Assembly: GCF_000426065.1 (NCBI RefSeq)
Contig: NZ_AUEQ01000014.1
Location: 186,001-250,000, forward strand
From: Mycobacterium sp. URHD0025
Lineage (GTDB): Bacteria > Actinomycetota > Actinomycetes > Mycobacteriales > Mycobacteriaceae
Direction of reading: 5' to 3'
DNA: 64,000 bases
Within the stretch, counting starts at the first letter, position 1, and every line of letters begins with the position of its first letter. A model generated the notes under the pieces. The model was not told the DNA's origin. It made no database searches and worked only from the letters and a program-made list of their open reading frames with translations. Below, piece by piece: positions 43,328 to 53,035 of the stretch. Made by a program: the position numbers and the translations under genes.

Positions 43328-46300
43328 GTGACGATCTATGAACACGACCGGGTGTCCGCCGGTCGCAACGACGACTCAGGATCCGACGGTCGGCAGGCTG
43401 ACTCCACCCATGCACTGGTTGACCGGCTGAGCGCCGGTGAGCCCTACGCCGTGGCCTTTGGCGGCCAGGGCAGCGCCTGGCTGGAGACTCTTGAAGAGTT
43501 GGTGTCCTCGGCTGGTATCGAGGCCGACCTGGCGACCCTGGCAGGCGAGGCCGAGTTGCTGCTCGAGCCGGTTGCCGCCGAACTCCTGGTGGTGCGGCCC
43601 ATCGGGTTCGAGCCCCTGCAGTGGGTTCGGGCGCTGGCCGCGGAGGAGCCGGTTCCCTCCGACAAGCAGCTGACCTCTGCCGCCGTCTCGGTGCCTGGCG
43701 TGCTGCTCACCCAGATCGCCGCCGTGCGCGCGCTGGCCCGCCAGGGCATGGACCTGGCTGCCACCCCGCCGGTCGCCGTCGCCGGGCACTCCCAGGGTGT
43801 GCTGGCCGTCGAGGCGCTGGCCGCCCATGGCACCAAGGATGTGCAACTGCTGGCGCTGGCGCAGCTGATCGGCGCGGCAGGCACCCTCGTGGCCCGTCGC
43901 CGCGGGATCACTGTGCTCGGCGACCGGCCCCCGATGGTTTCGGTGACCAATGCCGAGCCCGAGCGCATCTACGAGCTGCTCGAAGAGTTCAGCCAGGACG
44001 TGCGCACCGTGCTGCCCCCGGTGCTGTCGATCCGCAACGGCCGGCGCTCCGTTGTGATCACCGGCACACCCGAGCAGCTGTCGCGGTTCGAGCTGTACTG
44101 CAACCAGATCGCTGAGAAGGAAGAGGCCGAGCGGAAGAGCAAAGTCCGCGGTGGTGCGGTCTTCGCGCCGGTCTTCGACCCCGTGCAGGTCGAGGTCGGT
44201 TTCCACACGCCGCGCCTGGCCGATGGCGTCGAGATCGTCGCGCGTTGGGCCGAGGCCATCGGCATCGATGTCGAGCTCGCCCGTGAGATGACCGAGGCCA
44301 TCCTGGTCAGCCAGGTGGATTGGGTCGACGAGATCACTGAGATCAATGACGCCGGTGCCCGTTGGATCCTCGATCTCGGCCCCGGCGACATCCTGACCCG
44401 CCTGACCGCCCCGGTGGTACGCGGCCTCGGTATCGGGATCGTGCCCGCCGCGACCCGCGGTGGTCAGCGCAATCTGTTCACCATCGGTGCGGTGCCCGAG
44501 GTGGCCCGGCCGTGGTCGAGCTACGCCCCGACCGTGGTGAGCCTGCCCGACGGATCCGTCAAGCTTTCGACCAAGTTCACCCGGCTCACCGGACGTTCGC
44601 CGATCCTGCTGGCCGGTATGACGCCCACCACAGTCGACGCCAAGATCGTCGCCGCCGCAGCAAACGCAGGCCATTGGGCCGAACTGGCCGGTGGCGGTCA
44701 GGTCACCGAACCGATCTTCAACGCTCGCATCGCCGAATTGGGCAAGCTGCTGGAGCCCGGTCGGGCGATTCAGTTCAACACTCTGTTCCTCGACCCGTAT
44801 CTGTGGAAGCTGCAGGTCGGCGGCAAGCGGCTGGTGCAGCGTGCCCGTCAGTCCGGTGCGCCGATCGACGGTGTCGTCGTCAGTGCCGGCATCCCGGACC
44901 TGGAAGAGGCCGTCGAGCTGATCGGCGAACTCAATGACCTCGGCATCAGTCACGTGGTGTTCAAGCCGGGCACCGTCGAGCAGATCCGTTCGGTCATCCG
45001 GATCGCGGCCGAGGTGCCCACCAAGCCGGTGATCGTGCACATCGAGGGCGGCCGCGCCGGTGGTCACCACTCGTGGGAGGACCTCGACGACCTGCTGTTG
45101 GCCACCTACTCGGAGCTGCGCGGCCGGTCCAACATCACCATCTGCGTCGGCGGCGGCATCGGCACCCCTGAGCGGTCTGCCGAGTACCTGTCCGGCCGCT
45201 GGTCGGCCACACACGGTTACCCGCTGATGCCGATCGACGGCATCCTGGTCGGCACCGCAGCCATGGCCGCACTGGAGGCCACCACCAGCCCGCAGGTCAA
45301 GCAGCTGCTGGTGGACACCAAGGGCACCGAGTCATGGGTCGGTGCGGGCAAGGCCGCCAACGGCATGGCCTCCGGCCGCAGCCAGCTGGGCGCCGACATC
45401 CACGAGATCGACAACACCGCGTCGCGTTGCGGCCGGCTGCTCGACGAGGTGGCGGGTGACGCCGACGCTGTCGCGGCGCGCCGCGACGAGATCATCGCCG
45501 CGATGGCCAACACCGCCAAGCCGTACTTCGGTGATGTGGCCGACATGACCTACCTGCAGTGGCTGCGCCGCTACATCGAACTGGCCATCGGCGAGGGCAA
45601 CAGCACCGCCGACACCAAGCGTGACGACTCGCCGTGGCTGGACATCACCTGGCGCGACCGCTTCGAGCAGATGCTCAAGCGTGCCGAAGCACGTTTGCAC
45701 GCACAGGATTTCGGTCCGATCGAGACATTGTTCGATGCCGCCGGCGAGGGGGAGGCACTGCTGGAGGACCCGAAGGCCGCACTGGCCGCGCTGGTCTCGG
45801 CATACCCGGACGCGGCGTCCGTGCAATTGCACCCCGCCGATGTGCCGTTCTTCGTCGAGCTGTGCAAGACGCTGGGCAAGCCCGTCAACTTCGTGCCGGT
45901 GATCGACAAGGACGTTCGCCGTTGGTGGCGCAGCGACTCGCTGTGGCAGGCCCACGATGCGCGCTACGACGCCGATCAGGTGTGCGTCATCCCCGGCACC
46001 GAAGCGGTGGCCGGTATCACCCGGGTCGACGAACCCGTGGGTGAGCTGCTGGACCGCTTCGAGCAGGCCGCCGTCGACGAGGTTGTTGCCGTCATGGCGG
46101 CTAAGGGTGAAGCGCCGCAGGCCGTGCTGTCGCGGCGCCAGGGGCGCGGCGATGTGACCGGTCCGCTGGCCGTGCTGCTCGATGCGCCCGACGTGCTCTG
46201 GGCCGGACGGACCTCGGTCAACCCGGTGCACCGCATCGCCGCTCCTTCCGAGTGGCAGGTCCGCGAGGGGTCTCAAAACCGTTCGGCGACACACCCTTCC

Positions 46301-49300
46301 ACCGGCGCCCGGCTTGAGGTCGCCGACGATCAACACGTCGTGCTCTCGGTGCCGCTGTCGGGAACCTGGATCGACATCCGGTTCACCCTGACCGAGGCCA
46401 TCCGCAGCGGTGGCGCCCCGGTCGTCGAGGTCGCCGATGCCGCGACCGCCATGCGTTCGGTGCTCGCGATCGCCGCCGGCGTCGACGGTCCCGACGCGCT
46501 CCCTCCGGTGGTCGACGGGACCGCCAAGGTCACCGTCGCCTGGAACCCCGAGCAGGTTGCCGATCACACCGGTGTCACCGCCACTTTCGGTGCACCGCTG
46601 GCGCCGACACTGACCGTCGTTCCCGACGCCCTGGTCGGCCGTTGCTGGCCCGCGGTGTTCGCCGCGATCGGCAGCGCCGCAACGGATTCCGGATTCCCGG
46701 TGGTCGAAGGTCTGCTGAGCCTGGTCCACCTGGACCACGCCGCTCACCTGTTGGCCCCGCTACCCACCGATCCGGCCCAATTGACCGTCACCGCAACGGC
46801 TTCGGCAGCGCACGACACCGAGGTCGGCCGGGTGGTCCCGGTCGAGGTGACCGTACGCAGTGCTGACGGCACCGAGCTGGCCAAACTCGAGGAGCGGTTC
46901 GCCATCCGCGGCCGCACCGGTGAGGCCGAGCTGACCGACCCGGTCCGGGCCGGTGGCGCGATCTCGGACAACGCCACCGACACCCCGCGCCGTCGTCGAC
47001 GCGACGTCAAGATCGGCGCACCTGTGGACATGCGTCCGTTCGCCGTGGTGTCCGGTGACCACAACCCGATCCACACCGACCGGGCCGCCGCGCTGCTCGC
47101 CGGGCTGGAATCGCCCATCGTGCACGGCATGTGGCTGTCGGCCGCGGCCCAGCATGTGGTCACCGCCACCGACGGCAAGCCGATCCCGCCGGCCAAGCTG
47201 GTCGGCTGGACCGCCCGCTTCCTGGGCATGGTCAAGCCGGGCGACGAGGTCGACTTCCGCGTCGATCGGATCGGAATCGACGTCGGCGCAGAGGTTCTGG
47301 AGATCCAGGCCCGCATCGGCTCCGAGCTCGTGATGGCAGCGACCGCGCGGCTGGCGGCGCCCAAGACCGTCTATGCCTTCCCCGGCCAGGGCATCCAGTC
47401 CAAGGGCATGGGTATGGAGGTGCGGGCCCGGTCCAAGGCTGCCCGCAAGGTCTGGGACAAGGCCGACAAGTTCACGCGCGAGACGCTGGGCTTCTCGGTG
47501 CTGCACGTCGTCCGCGACAATCCGACGTCGCTGATCGCCTCCGGTGTTCACTACGAGCACCCTGAGGGCGTGCTGTACCTGACGCAGTTCACCCAGGTCG
47601 CGATGGCCACGACGGCCGCGGCTCAGGTTGCCGAGATGCGTGAGCAGGGCGCGTTCGTCGAAGGGGCGATCGCCTGCGGTCACTCCGTCGGTGAATACAC
47701 CGCGCTGGCATGTGTTTCCGGTGTCATCGAGCTCGAAGGTCTGCTGGAGGCGGTGTTCCACCGCGGCTCCAAGATGCACGACATCGTGCCGCGCGACGAG
47801 CGCGGCCGCTCCAACTACCGACTGGCCGCCATCCGGCCGTCGCAGATCGACTTGGCCGACGACGACGTCGAGAGCTTCGTCGCGGAGATCGCCGCGAACA
47901 CCGGCGAATTTCTCCAGATCGTGAACTTCAACCTGCGTGGTTCGCAGTACGCGATCGCCGGAACCGTGCGCGGTCTGGAAGCGCTTGAGGAAGAGGTCGA
48001 GCGTCGTCGCGAGATCAGCGGCGGCAAGCGGTCGTTCATCCTGGTGCCGGGCATCGACGTGCCGTTCCACTCCAGCGTGCTGCGGGTGGGCGTGGACGAC
48101 TTCCGGCGCAGCCTGGAACGGGTCCTGCCGCGTGACCGCGATCCGGAGCTGGTCGTCGGACGCTACATCCCGAACCTCGTGCCCCGGCCGTTCACCCTGG
48201 ACCGCGATTTCATCCAGGAGATCCGCGATCTGGTGCCGGCCGAGCCGCTCGACGAGATTCTCGCCGACTATGACACCTGGCGTAACGAGCGGCCGATCGA
48301 GTTGTGCCGCAAGGTCGTCATCGAGTTGCTGGCCTGGCAGTTCGCCAGCCCGGTGCGGTGGATCGAGACCCAGGATCTGCTGTTCATCGAAGAAGCCGCG
48401 GGAGGCCTCGGCGTCGAACGGTTCGTCGAGATCGGCGTGAAGAACGCGCCGACCGTCGCCGGACTGGCCACCAACACGCTCAAGCTTCCGGAGTACGCGC
48501 ACAGCACCGTCGAGGTGCTCAACGCGGAACGCGATGCCGCTGTGCTGTTCGCCAGTGACACCGATCCCGAGCCGGAGCCGGACGTCGACGAAAGCTCAGC
48601 ACCGGCTTCCGGAGAATCCGAGGCCGCTCCGGCAGCCGAAGCCGCGCCTGCGCCGGCGGCGCCCGCTGCCGCACCGGGTGCACCGCGCCCGGACGATCTC
48701 GGGTTCGACGCGGCCGATGCCACTGTCGGTCTGATCGCGCTGAGCGCCAAGATGCGCATCGATCAGATCGAGGCGCTGGACTCGATCGAGTCCATCACCG
48801 ACGGTGCGTCCTCACGGCGTAACCAGCTGTTGGTCGACCTGGGTTCGGAGCTGAACCTCGGTGCCATCGACGGCGCCGCAGAGGCTGATCTCGGCGCGCT
48901 CAAGGGACAGGTCAGCAAGCTGGCCCGCACCTACAAGCCGTTCGGTCCGGTGCTTTCGGATGCCATCAACGATCAGCTGCGCACGGTGTTCGGACCGTCG
49001 GGCAAGCGCCCGGCCTACATCGCCGAGCGCGTCACCAAGACCTGGGAGCTGGGTCCGGGCTGGGCCAAGCACGTCACCGTCGAGGTGGCTCTCGGCACCC
49101 GTGAGGGCAGCAGCGTTCGCGGCGGCGACCTGGGCTCTCTGCACCCCGGCGCACTGCCCGACGCCGCAGGCGTGGACAAGGTGATCGACGCGGCGGTCGC
49201 GGCCGTCGCGGCCCGCCAGGGCGTCGCGGTCTCGCTTCCCTCGGCCGGCGGTGCTGCCGGCGGCGTGGTGGATTCGGCCGCCCTCGGTGAGTTCGCCGAA

Positions 49301-52300
49301 AAGGTCACCGGACCCGACGGCGTGCTGGCCTCGGCCGCGCGCCTGGTGCTTGGCCAGCTCGGCCTGGACGCTCCTGTCGGCGCCCCCGAGGCCTCGACCG
49401 ACGCCGAGCTGATCGACCTGGTCACCACCGAACTCGGTTCGGACTGGCCGCGATTGGTGGCTCCGGCGTTCGACGCCAAGAAGGCCGTCGTGTTCGACGA
49501 CCGCTGGGCCAGCGCCCGTGAGGATCTGGTCAAGCTGTGGCTTGCCGACGAAGATGAGATCGACGCCGAATGGCCGCGCCTGTCGGAGCGGTTCGAGGGT
49601 GCCGGCCATGTCGTTGCCACGCAGGCGAACTGGTGGCAGGGCAAGGCACTCGCCGCGGGCCGCACCATTCACGCCTCGCTGTTCGGTCGCATCGCGGCCG
49701 GCGCTGAGAATCCCGGAACCGGTCGGTATTCCAACGAGGTTGCCGTGGTGACCGGCGCGTCGAAGGGCTCGATCGCCTCGTCGGTCGTCGGGCAGCTGCT
49801 CGACGGCGGCGCCACCGTCATCGCCACCACGTCGCGTCTGGACGATGACCGGCTGGCGTTCTACAAGGAGCTGTACCGCGACAACGCCCGCTTCAACGCC
49901 ACCCTGTGGGTGGTCCCGGCGAACATGGCGTCCTACTCCGACATCGACAAGCTGGTCGAATGGGTGGGGAGCGAGCAGATCGAAAGCCTTGGGCCGCAAT
50001 CGATCCACCTCAAAGATGCGCAGACCCCGACGCTGCTGTTCCCGTTTGCCGCACCGCGGGTGGCCGGCGATCTGTCGGAGGCCGGTTCACGCTCCGAGAT
50101 GGAGATGAAGGTGCTGCTGTGGGCCGTGCAGCGGCTCATCGGTGGGCTGTCGACGATCGGTGCCGAGCGCGACATCGCCTCACGCCTGCACGTGGTGCTG
50201 CCGGGCTCGCCCAACCGCGGCATGTTCGGTGGCGACGGCGCCTACGGCGAAGCGAAGTCCGCGCTCGACGCGTTGGTGACCCGCTGGAGCGCGGAGTCCT
50301 CATGGGCCGAGCGGGTCAGCTTGGCGCACGCGCTCATCGGCTGGACCAAGGGCACCGGGCTGATGGGGCACAACGATGCCATCGTCAGCGCGGTGGAAGA
50401 GGCCGGCGTCACCACCTACAGCACCGCGGAGATGGCGGCCATGCTGCTGAACCTCTGCACGGTGGAGTCCAAGGTGGCTGCGGCCGGCTCTCCGATCAAG
50501 GTGGATCTGACCGGCGGTCTCGGCGACGTCAAGATCGACATGGCCGAGCTGGCTGCCAAGGCTCGTGAGGACATGTCAAGCGCCGCAGCAGAAGCCGAGG
50601 ACGAAGAAGGCGACAGCAACACCGTGGCCGCGCTGCCGTCCCCGCCGCGGGGACACAACCCGGCACCCGCGCCGGAGTGGGCCGACCTCGATGTCGACCC
50701 CGCCGATCTCGTCGTCATCGTCGGCGGTGCCGAGCTCGGGCCGTACGGCTCGTCGCGGACCCGCTTCGAGATGGAGGTCTCCGGCGAGCTGTCGGCGGCC
50801 GGTGTGCTGGAGCTCGCCTGGACCACCGGTCTGGTCACGTGGGAAGACGATCCCAAGGCCGGCTGGTACGACACCGAGACCGGTGAGCTGGTCCCCGAAT
50901 CGGAGATCGTGGAGCGCTACCACGACGCTGTCGTGGAGCGTTGCGGCATCCGCGAATTCGTGGACGACGGTGCGATCGACCCCGATCACGCCTCACCGCT
51001 GCTGGTCAGCGTGTTCCTCGACAAGGACTTCTCGTTCGTGGTCTCCAGCGAGGCCGACGCACGGGCGTTCGTGTCCTTCGATCCGGAGCACACAGTGGCC
51101 CGGCCGGTGCCGGACTCGTCCGACTGGCAGGTGATCCGCAAGGCGGGCACCGAGATTCGGGTGCCGCGCAAGACCAAGCTGTCGCGCACGGTCGGCGCCC
51201 AGATCCCGACGGGCTTCGACCCGACGGTGTGGGGCATCACCCCGGACATGGCCAACTCGATCGACCGGGTGGCGCTGTGGAACATCGTCGCCACCGTCGA
51301 CGCGTTCCTGTCCTCGGGCTTCACCCCGACCGAGCTGATGCGTTGGGTGCACCCGAGCCTGGTGGCCTCCACGCAGGGCACCGGCATGGGCGGCATGACA
51401 TCGATGCAGACCATGTACCACGGCAACCTGCTGGGCCGGGCCAAGCCGAACGACATCCTGCAGGAGGTGCTGCCCAACGTCGTTGCGGCACACGTCATGC
51501 AGAGCTATGTCGGTGGTTACGGCGCCATGGTCCACCCGGTCGGCGCGTGCGCCACCGCGGCGGTCTCGGTCGAGGAGGGTGTGGACAAGATCCGCCTCGG
51601 CAAGGCCGATTTGGTGATCGCCGGCGGCTTCGACGATCTGACCCTGGAAGCGATCATCGGCTTCGGTGACATGGCGGCCACCGCCGACACCGAGATGATG
51701 CGCGCCAAGGGCATCAGCGACTCGAAGTTCTCCCGCGCCAACGACCGTCGTCGCCTCGGCTTCCTGGAAGCCCAGGGCGGTGGCACCATCCTGCTGGCCC
51801 GCGGTGATCTCGCCGCCAAGATGGGTCTGCCGGTGCTGGCTGTCGTCGGCTACGCGCAGAGCTTCGCCGACGGTGTGCACACCTCGATTCCGGCTCCGGG
51901 CCTCGGCGCCCTGGGCGCCGGGCGCGGCGGCAAGGATTCGCAGCTGGCCCGCTCGCTGGCCAAGCTGGGTGTCGGCGCCGACGACATCGCGGTGATCTCC
52001 AAGCACGACACCTCGACGTTGGCCAACGATCCCAACGAGACCGAGCTGCACGAGCGGCTGGCCGATTCGATGGGTCGTTCGCCGGGTGCGCCTCTGTTCA
52101 TCGTCAGCCAGAAGACGCTGACCGGGCACGCCAAGGGCGGTGCGGCGGTGTTTCAGATGATGGGTCTGTGCCAGATCCTGCGCGACGGCATCATTCCGCC
52201 GAACCGCAGCCTGGACTGCGTCGACGACGAGCTGGCCACCTCGGGTCACTTCGTCTGGGTGCGCGAGCCTCTCGACCTGCGCGGGAAGTTCCCGCTCAAG

Positions 52301-52600
52301 GCCGGTCTGGTCACCAGCCTCGGGTTCGGGCACGTGTCGGGTCTGGTCGCTCTGGTGCACCCGGAGGCGTTCATCGCGGCGATGGATCCGGCCGAGCGCG
52401 ACGACTACCGTAAGCGGGCCGAGCAGCGCACGCTGGCCGGTCAGCGTCGTCTCGCCGGCGCCATCGCCGGTGGGCGGCCGATGTACGAGAAGCCCGCGGA
52501 CCGCCGGTTCGATCACGATTCGCCGGAGAAGCGTCAGGAGGCGGCGATGTTGCTGAACGCCGATGCTCGGCTCGGTGAGGACGATCTGTATGTGCGGTGA
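43328..52600 (+). CDS. fas: Type I fatty acid synthase (FAS-I)
   Basis: A single 3,090-residue multi-domain fatty acid synthase, the mycobacterial de novo enzyme that makes C16-C18 and C24-C26 acyl-CoAs for phospholipids and mycolate precursors. Domains in order: acetyl transferase with GHSQG (Ser155); flavin enoyl reductase (SPILLAGMTPTTVDAK at about residue 420); dehydratase with a hot-dog HGMWLS segment; malonyl/palmitoyl transferase with GHSVG (Ser1453); an Ala/Pro linker and the acyl carrier with DGASSRRNQLL (pantetheine Ser probably 1828); ketoreductase TGASKG (Thr2142 onward); and ketosynthase with Cys2741 (GACATAAVS), His2893 and His2934. It starts at GTG 43328. The carrier Ser is activated by AcpS, encoded 35 bases downstream. 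Confidence 0.98.
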   Translation: MTIYEHDRVSAGRNDDSGSDGRQADSTHALVDRLSAGEPYAVAFGGQGSAWLETLEELVSSAGIEADLATLAGEAELLLEPVAAELLVVRPIGFEPLQWVRALAAEEPVPSDKQLTSAAVSVPGVLLTQIAAVRALARQGMDLAATPPVAVAGHSQGVLAVEALAAHGTKDVQLLALAQLIGAAGTLVARRRGITVLGDRPPMVSVTNAEPERIYELLEEFSQDVRTVLPPVLSIRNGRRSVVITGTPEQLSRFELYCNQIAEKEEAERKSKVRGGAVFAPVFDPVQVEVGFHTPRLADGVEIVARWAEAIGIDVELAREMTEAILVSQVDWVDEITEINDAGARWILDLGPGDILTRLTAPVVRGLGIGIVPAATRGGQRNLFTIGAVPEVARPWSSYAPTVVSLPDGSVKLSTKFTRLTGRSPILLAGMTPTTVDAKIVAAAANAGHWAELAGGGQVTEPIFNARIAELGKLLEPGRAIQFNTLFLDPYLWKLQVGGKRLVQRARQSGAPIDGVVVSAGIPDLEEAVELIGELNDLGISHVVFKPGTVEQIRSVIRIAAEVPTKPVIVHIEGGRAGGHHSWEDLDDLLLATYSELRGRSNITICVGGGIGTPERSAEYLSGRWSATHGYPLMPIDGILVGTAAMAALEATTSPQVKQLLVDTKGTESWVGAGKAANGMASGRSQLGADIHEIDNTASRCGRLLDEVAGDADAVAARRDEIIAAMANTAKPYFGDVADMTYLQWLRRYIELAIGEGNSTADTKRDDSPWLDITWRDRFEQMLKRAEARLHAQDFGPIETLFDAAGEGEALLEDPKAALAALVSAYPDAASVQLHPADVPFFVELCKTLGKPVNFVPVIDKDVRRWWRSDSLWQAHDARYDADQVCVIPGTEAVAGITRVDEPVGELLDRFEQAAVDEVVAVMAAKGEAPQAVLSRRQGRGDVTGPLAVLLDAPDVLWAGRTSVNPVHRIAAPSEWQVREGSQNRSATHPSTGARLEVADDQHVVLSVPLSGTWIDIRFTLTEAIRSGGAPVVEVADAATAMRSVLAIAAGVDGPDALPPVVDGTAKVTVAWNPEQVADHTGVTATFGAPLAPTLTVVPDALVGRCWPAVFAAIGSAATDSGFPVVEGLLSLVHLDHAAHLLAPLPTDPAQLTVTATASAAHDTEVGRVVPVEVTVRSADGTELAKLEERFAIRGRTGEAELTDPVRAGGAISDNATDTPRRRRRDVKIGAPVDMRPFAVVSGDHNPIHTDRAAALLAGLESPIVHGMWLSAAAQHVVTATDGKPIPPAKLVGWTARFLGMVKPGDEVDFRVDRIGIDVGAEVLEIQARIGSELVMAATARLAAPKTVYAFPGQGIQSKGMGMEVRARSKAARKVWDKADKFTRETLGFSVLHVVRDNPTSLIASGVHYEHPEGVLYLTQFTQVAMATTAAAQVAEMREQGAFVEGAIACGHSVGEYTALACVSGVIELEGLLEAVFHRGSKMHDIVPRDERGRSNYRLAAIRPSQIDLADDDVESFVAEIAANTGEFLQIVNFNLRGSQYAIAGTVRGLEALEEEVERRREISGGKRSFILVPGIDVPFHSSVLRVGVDDFRRSLERVLPRDRDPELVVGRYIPNLVPRPFTLDRDFIQEIRDLVPAEPLDEILADYDTWRNERPIELCRKVVIELLAWQFASPVRWIETQDLLFIEEAAGGLGVERFVEIGVKNAPTVAGLATNTLKLPEYAHSTVEVLNAERDAAVLFASDTDPEPEPDVDESSAPASGESEAAPAAEAAPAPAAPAAAPGAPRPDDLGFDAADATVGLIALSAKMRIDQIEALDSIESITDGASSRRNQLLVDLGSELNLGAIDGAAEADLGALKGQVSKLARTYKPFGPVLSDAINDQLRTVFGPSGKRPAYIAERVTKTWELGPGWAKHVTVEVALGTREGSSVRGGDLGSLHPGALPDAAGVDKVIDAAVAAVAARQGVAVSLPSAGGAAGGVVDSAALGEFAEKVTGPDGVLASAARLVLGQLGLDAPVGAPEASTDAELIDLVTTELGSDWPRLVAPAFDAKKAVVFDDRWASAREDLVKLWLADEDEIDAEWPRLSERFEGAGHVVATQANWWQGKALAAGRTIHASLFGRIAAGAENPGTGRYSNEVAVVTGASKGSIASSVVGQLLDGGATVIATTSRLDDDRLAFYKELYRDNARFNATLWVVPANMASYSDIDKLVEWVGSEQIESLGPQSIHLKDAQTPTLLFPFAAPRVAGDLSEAGSRSEMEMKVLLWAVQRLIGGLSTIGAERDIASRLHVVLPGSPNRGMFGGDGAYGEAKSALDALVTRWSAESSWAERVSLAHALIGWTKGTGLMGHNDAIVSAVEEAGVTTYSTAEMAAMLLNLCTVESKVAAAGSPIKVDLTGGLGDVKIDMAELAAKAREDMSSAAAEAEDEEGDSNTVAALPSPPRGHNPAPAPEWADLDVDPADLVVIVGGAELGPYGSSRTRFEMEVSGELSAAGVLELAWTTGLVTWEDDPKAGWYDTETGELVPESEIVERYHDAVVERCGIREFVDDGAIDPDHASPLLVSVFLDKDFSFVVSSEADARAFVSFDPEHTVARPVPDSSDWQVIRKAGTEIRVPRKTKLSRTVGAQIPTGFDPTVWGITPDMANSIDRVALWNIVATVDAFLSSGFTPTELMRWVHPSLVASTQGTGMGGMTSMQTMYHGNLLGRAKPNDILQEVLPNVVAAHVMQSYVGGYGAMVHPVGACATAAVSVEEGVDKIRLGKADLVIAGGFDDLTLEAIIGFGDMAATADTEMMRAKGISDSKFSRANDRRRLGFLEAQGGGTILLARGDLAAKMGLPVLAVVGYAQSFADGVHTSIPAPGLGALGAGRGGKDSQLARSLAKLGVGADDIAVISKHDTSTLANDPNETELHERLADSMGRSPGAPLFIVSQKTLTGHAKGGAAVFQMMGLCQILRDGIIPPNRSLDCVDDELATSGHFVWVREPLDLRGKFPLKAGLVTSLGFGHVSGLVALVHPEAFIAAMDPAERDDYRKRAEQRTLAGQRRLAGAIAGGRPMYEKPADRRFDHDSPEKRQEAAMLLNADARLGEDDLYVR

Positions 52601-52635
52601 GTGCATGCAGACAGAGGTGAGCTAGGTTCGCTTCC

Positions 52636-53028
52636 ATGGCGATTGTGGGAGTAGGCATCGATCTGGTTTCCATACCTGAATTCGCCGAACAGGTGGACCG
52701 GCCAGGGACGGTATTCGCCGAGACGTTCACGCCAGGTGAGCGCCGGGACGCCGCGGACAAGAGTTCGTCGGCGGCCCGGCACCTGGCGGCCCGGTGGGCG
52801 GCCAAGGAGGCCGTGATCAAGGCCTGGTCGAGTTCACGGTTCTCGAAGCGGCCGGCCCTGCCGGAGGGGATCCACCGCGACATCGAGGTGGTCACCGACA
52901 TGTGGGGCCGGCCCAAGGTGCGCTTGTCCGGCGAGATAGCCAAACACCTTGAGACCGTGACCATTCACGTCTCGCTCACTCACGAGGCTGATACCGCTGC
53001 TGCAGTGGCGATCATCGAGGAGCTCTGA
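52636..53028 (+). CDS. acpS: Holo-[acyl-carrier-protein] synthase
   Basis: A 130-residue 4'-phosphopantetheinyl transferase that activates the FAS-I carrier domain and other carriers. Mg-binding residues are Asp9 in GIDLVSI and Glu58 in RWAAKEAVIKA, both at the positions normal for AcpS. It ends with SLTHEADTAAAVAIIEEL. The gene follows fas by 35 bases on the same strand, an arrangement conserved in mycobacteria. Confidence 0.97.
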   Translation: MAIVGVGIDLVSIPEFAEQVDRPGTVFAETFTPGERRDAADKSSSAARHLAARWAAKEAVIKAWSSSRFSKRPALPEGIHRDIEVVTDMWGRPKVRLSGEIAKHLETVTIHVSLTHEADTAAAVAIIEEL

Positions 53029-53035
53029 CCCTGCC

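Noticed and set aside
43376..45214. A 612-codon open frame antisense to fas
   Set aside because: It runs opposite a gene with clear FAS-I domains, its product is low-complexity Gly/Arg/His-rich, and long antisense frames are expected in GC-rich coding DNA.
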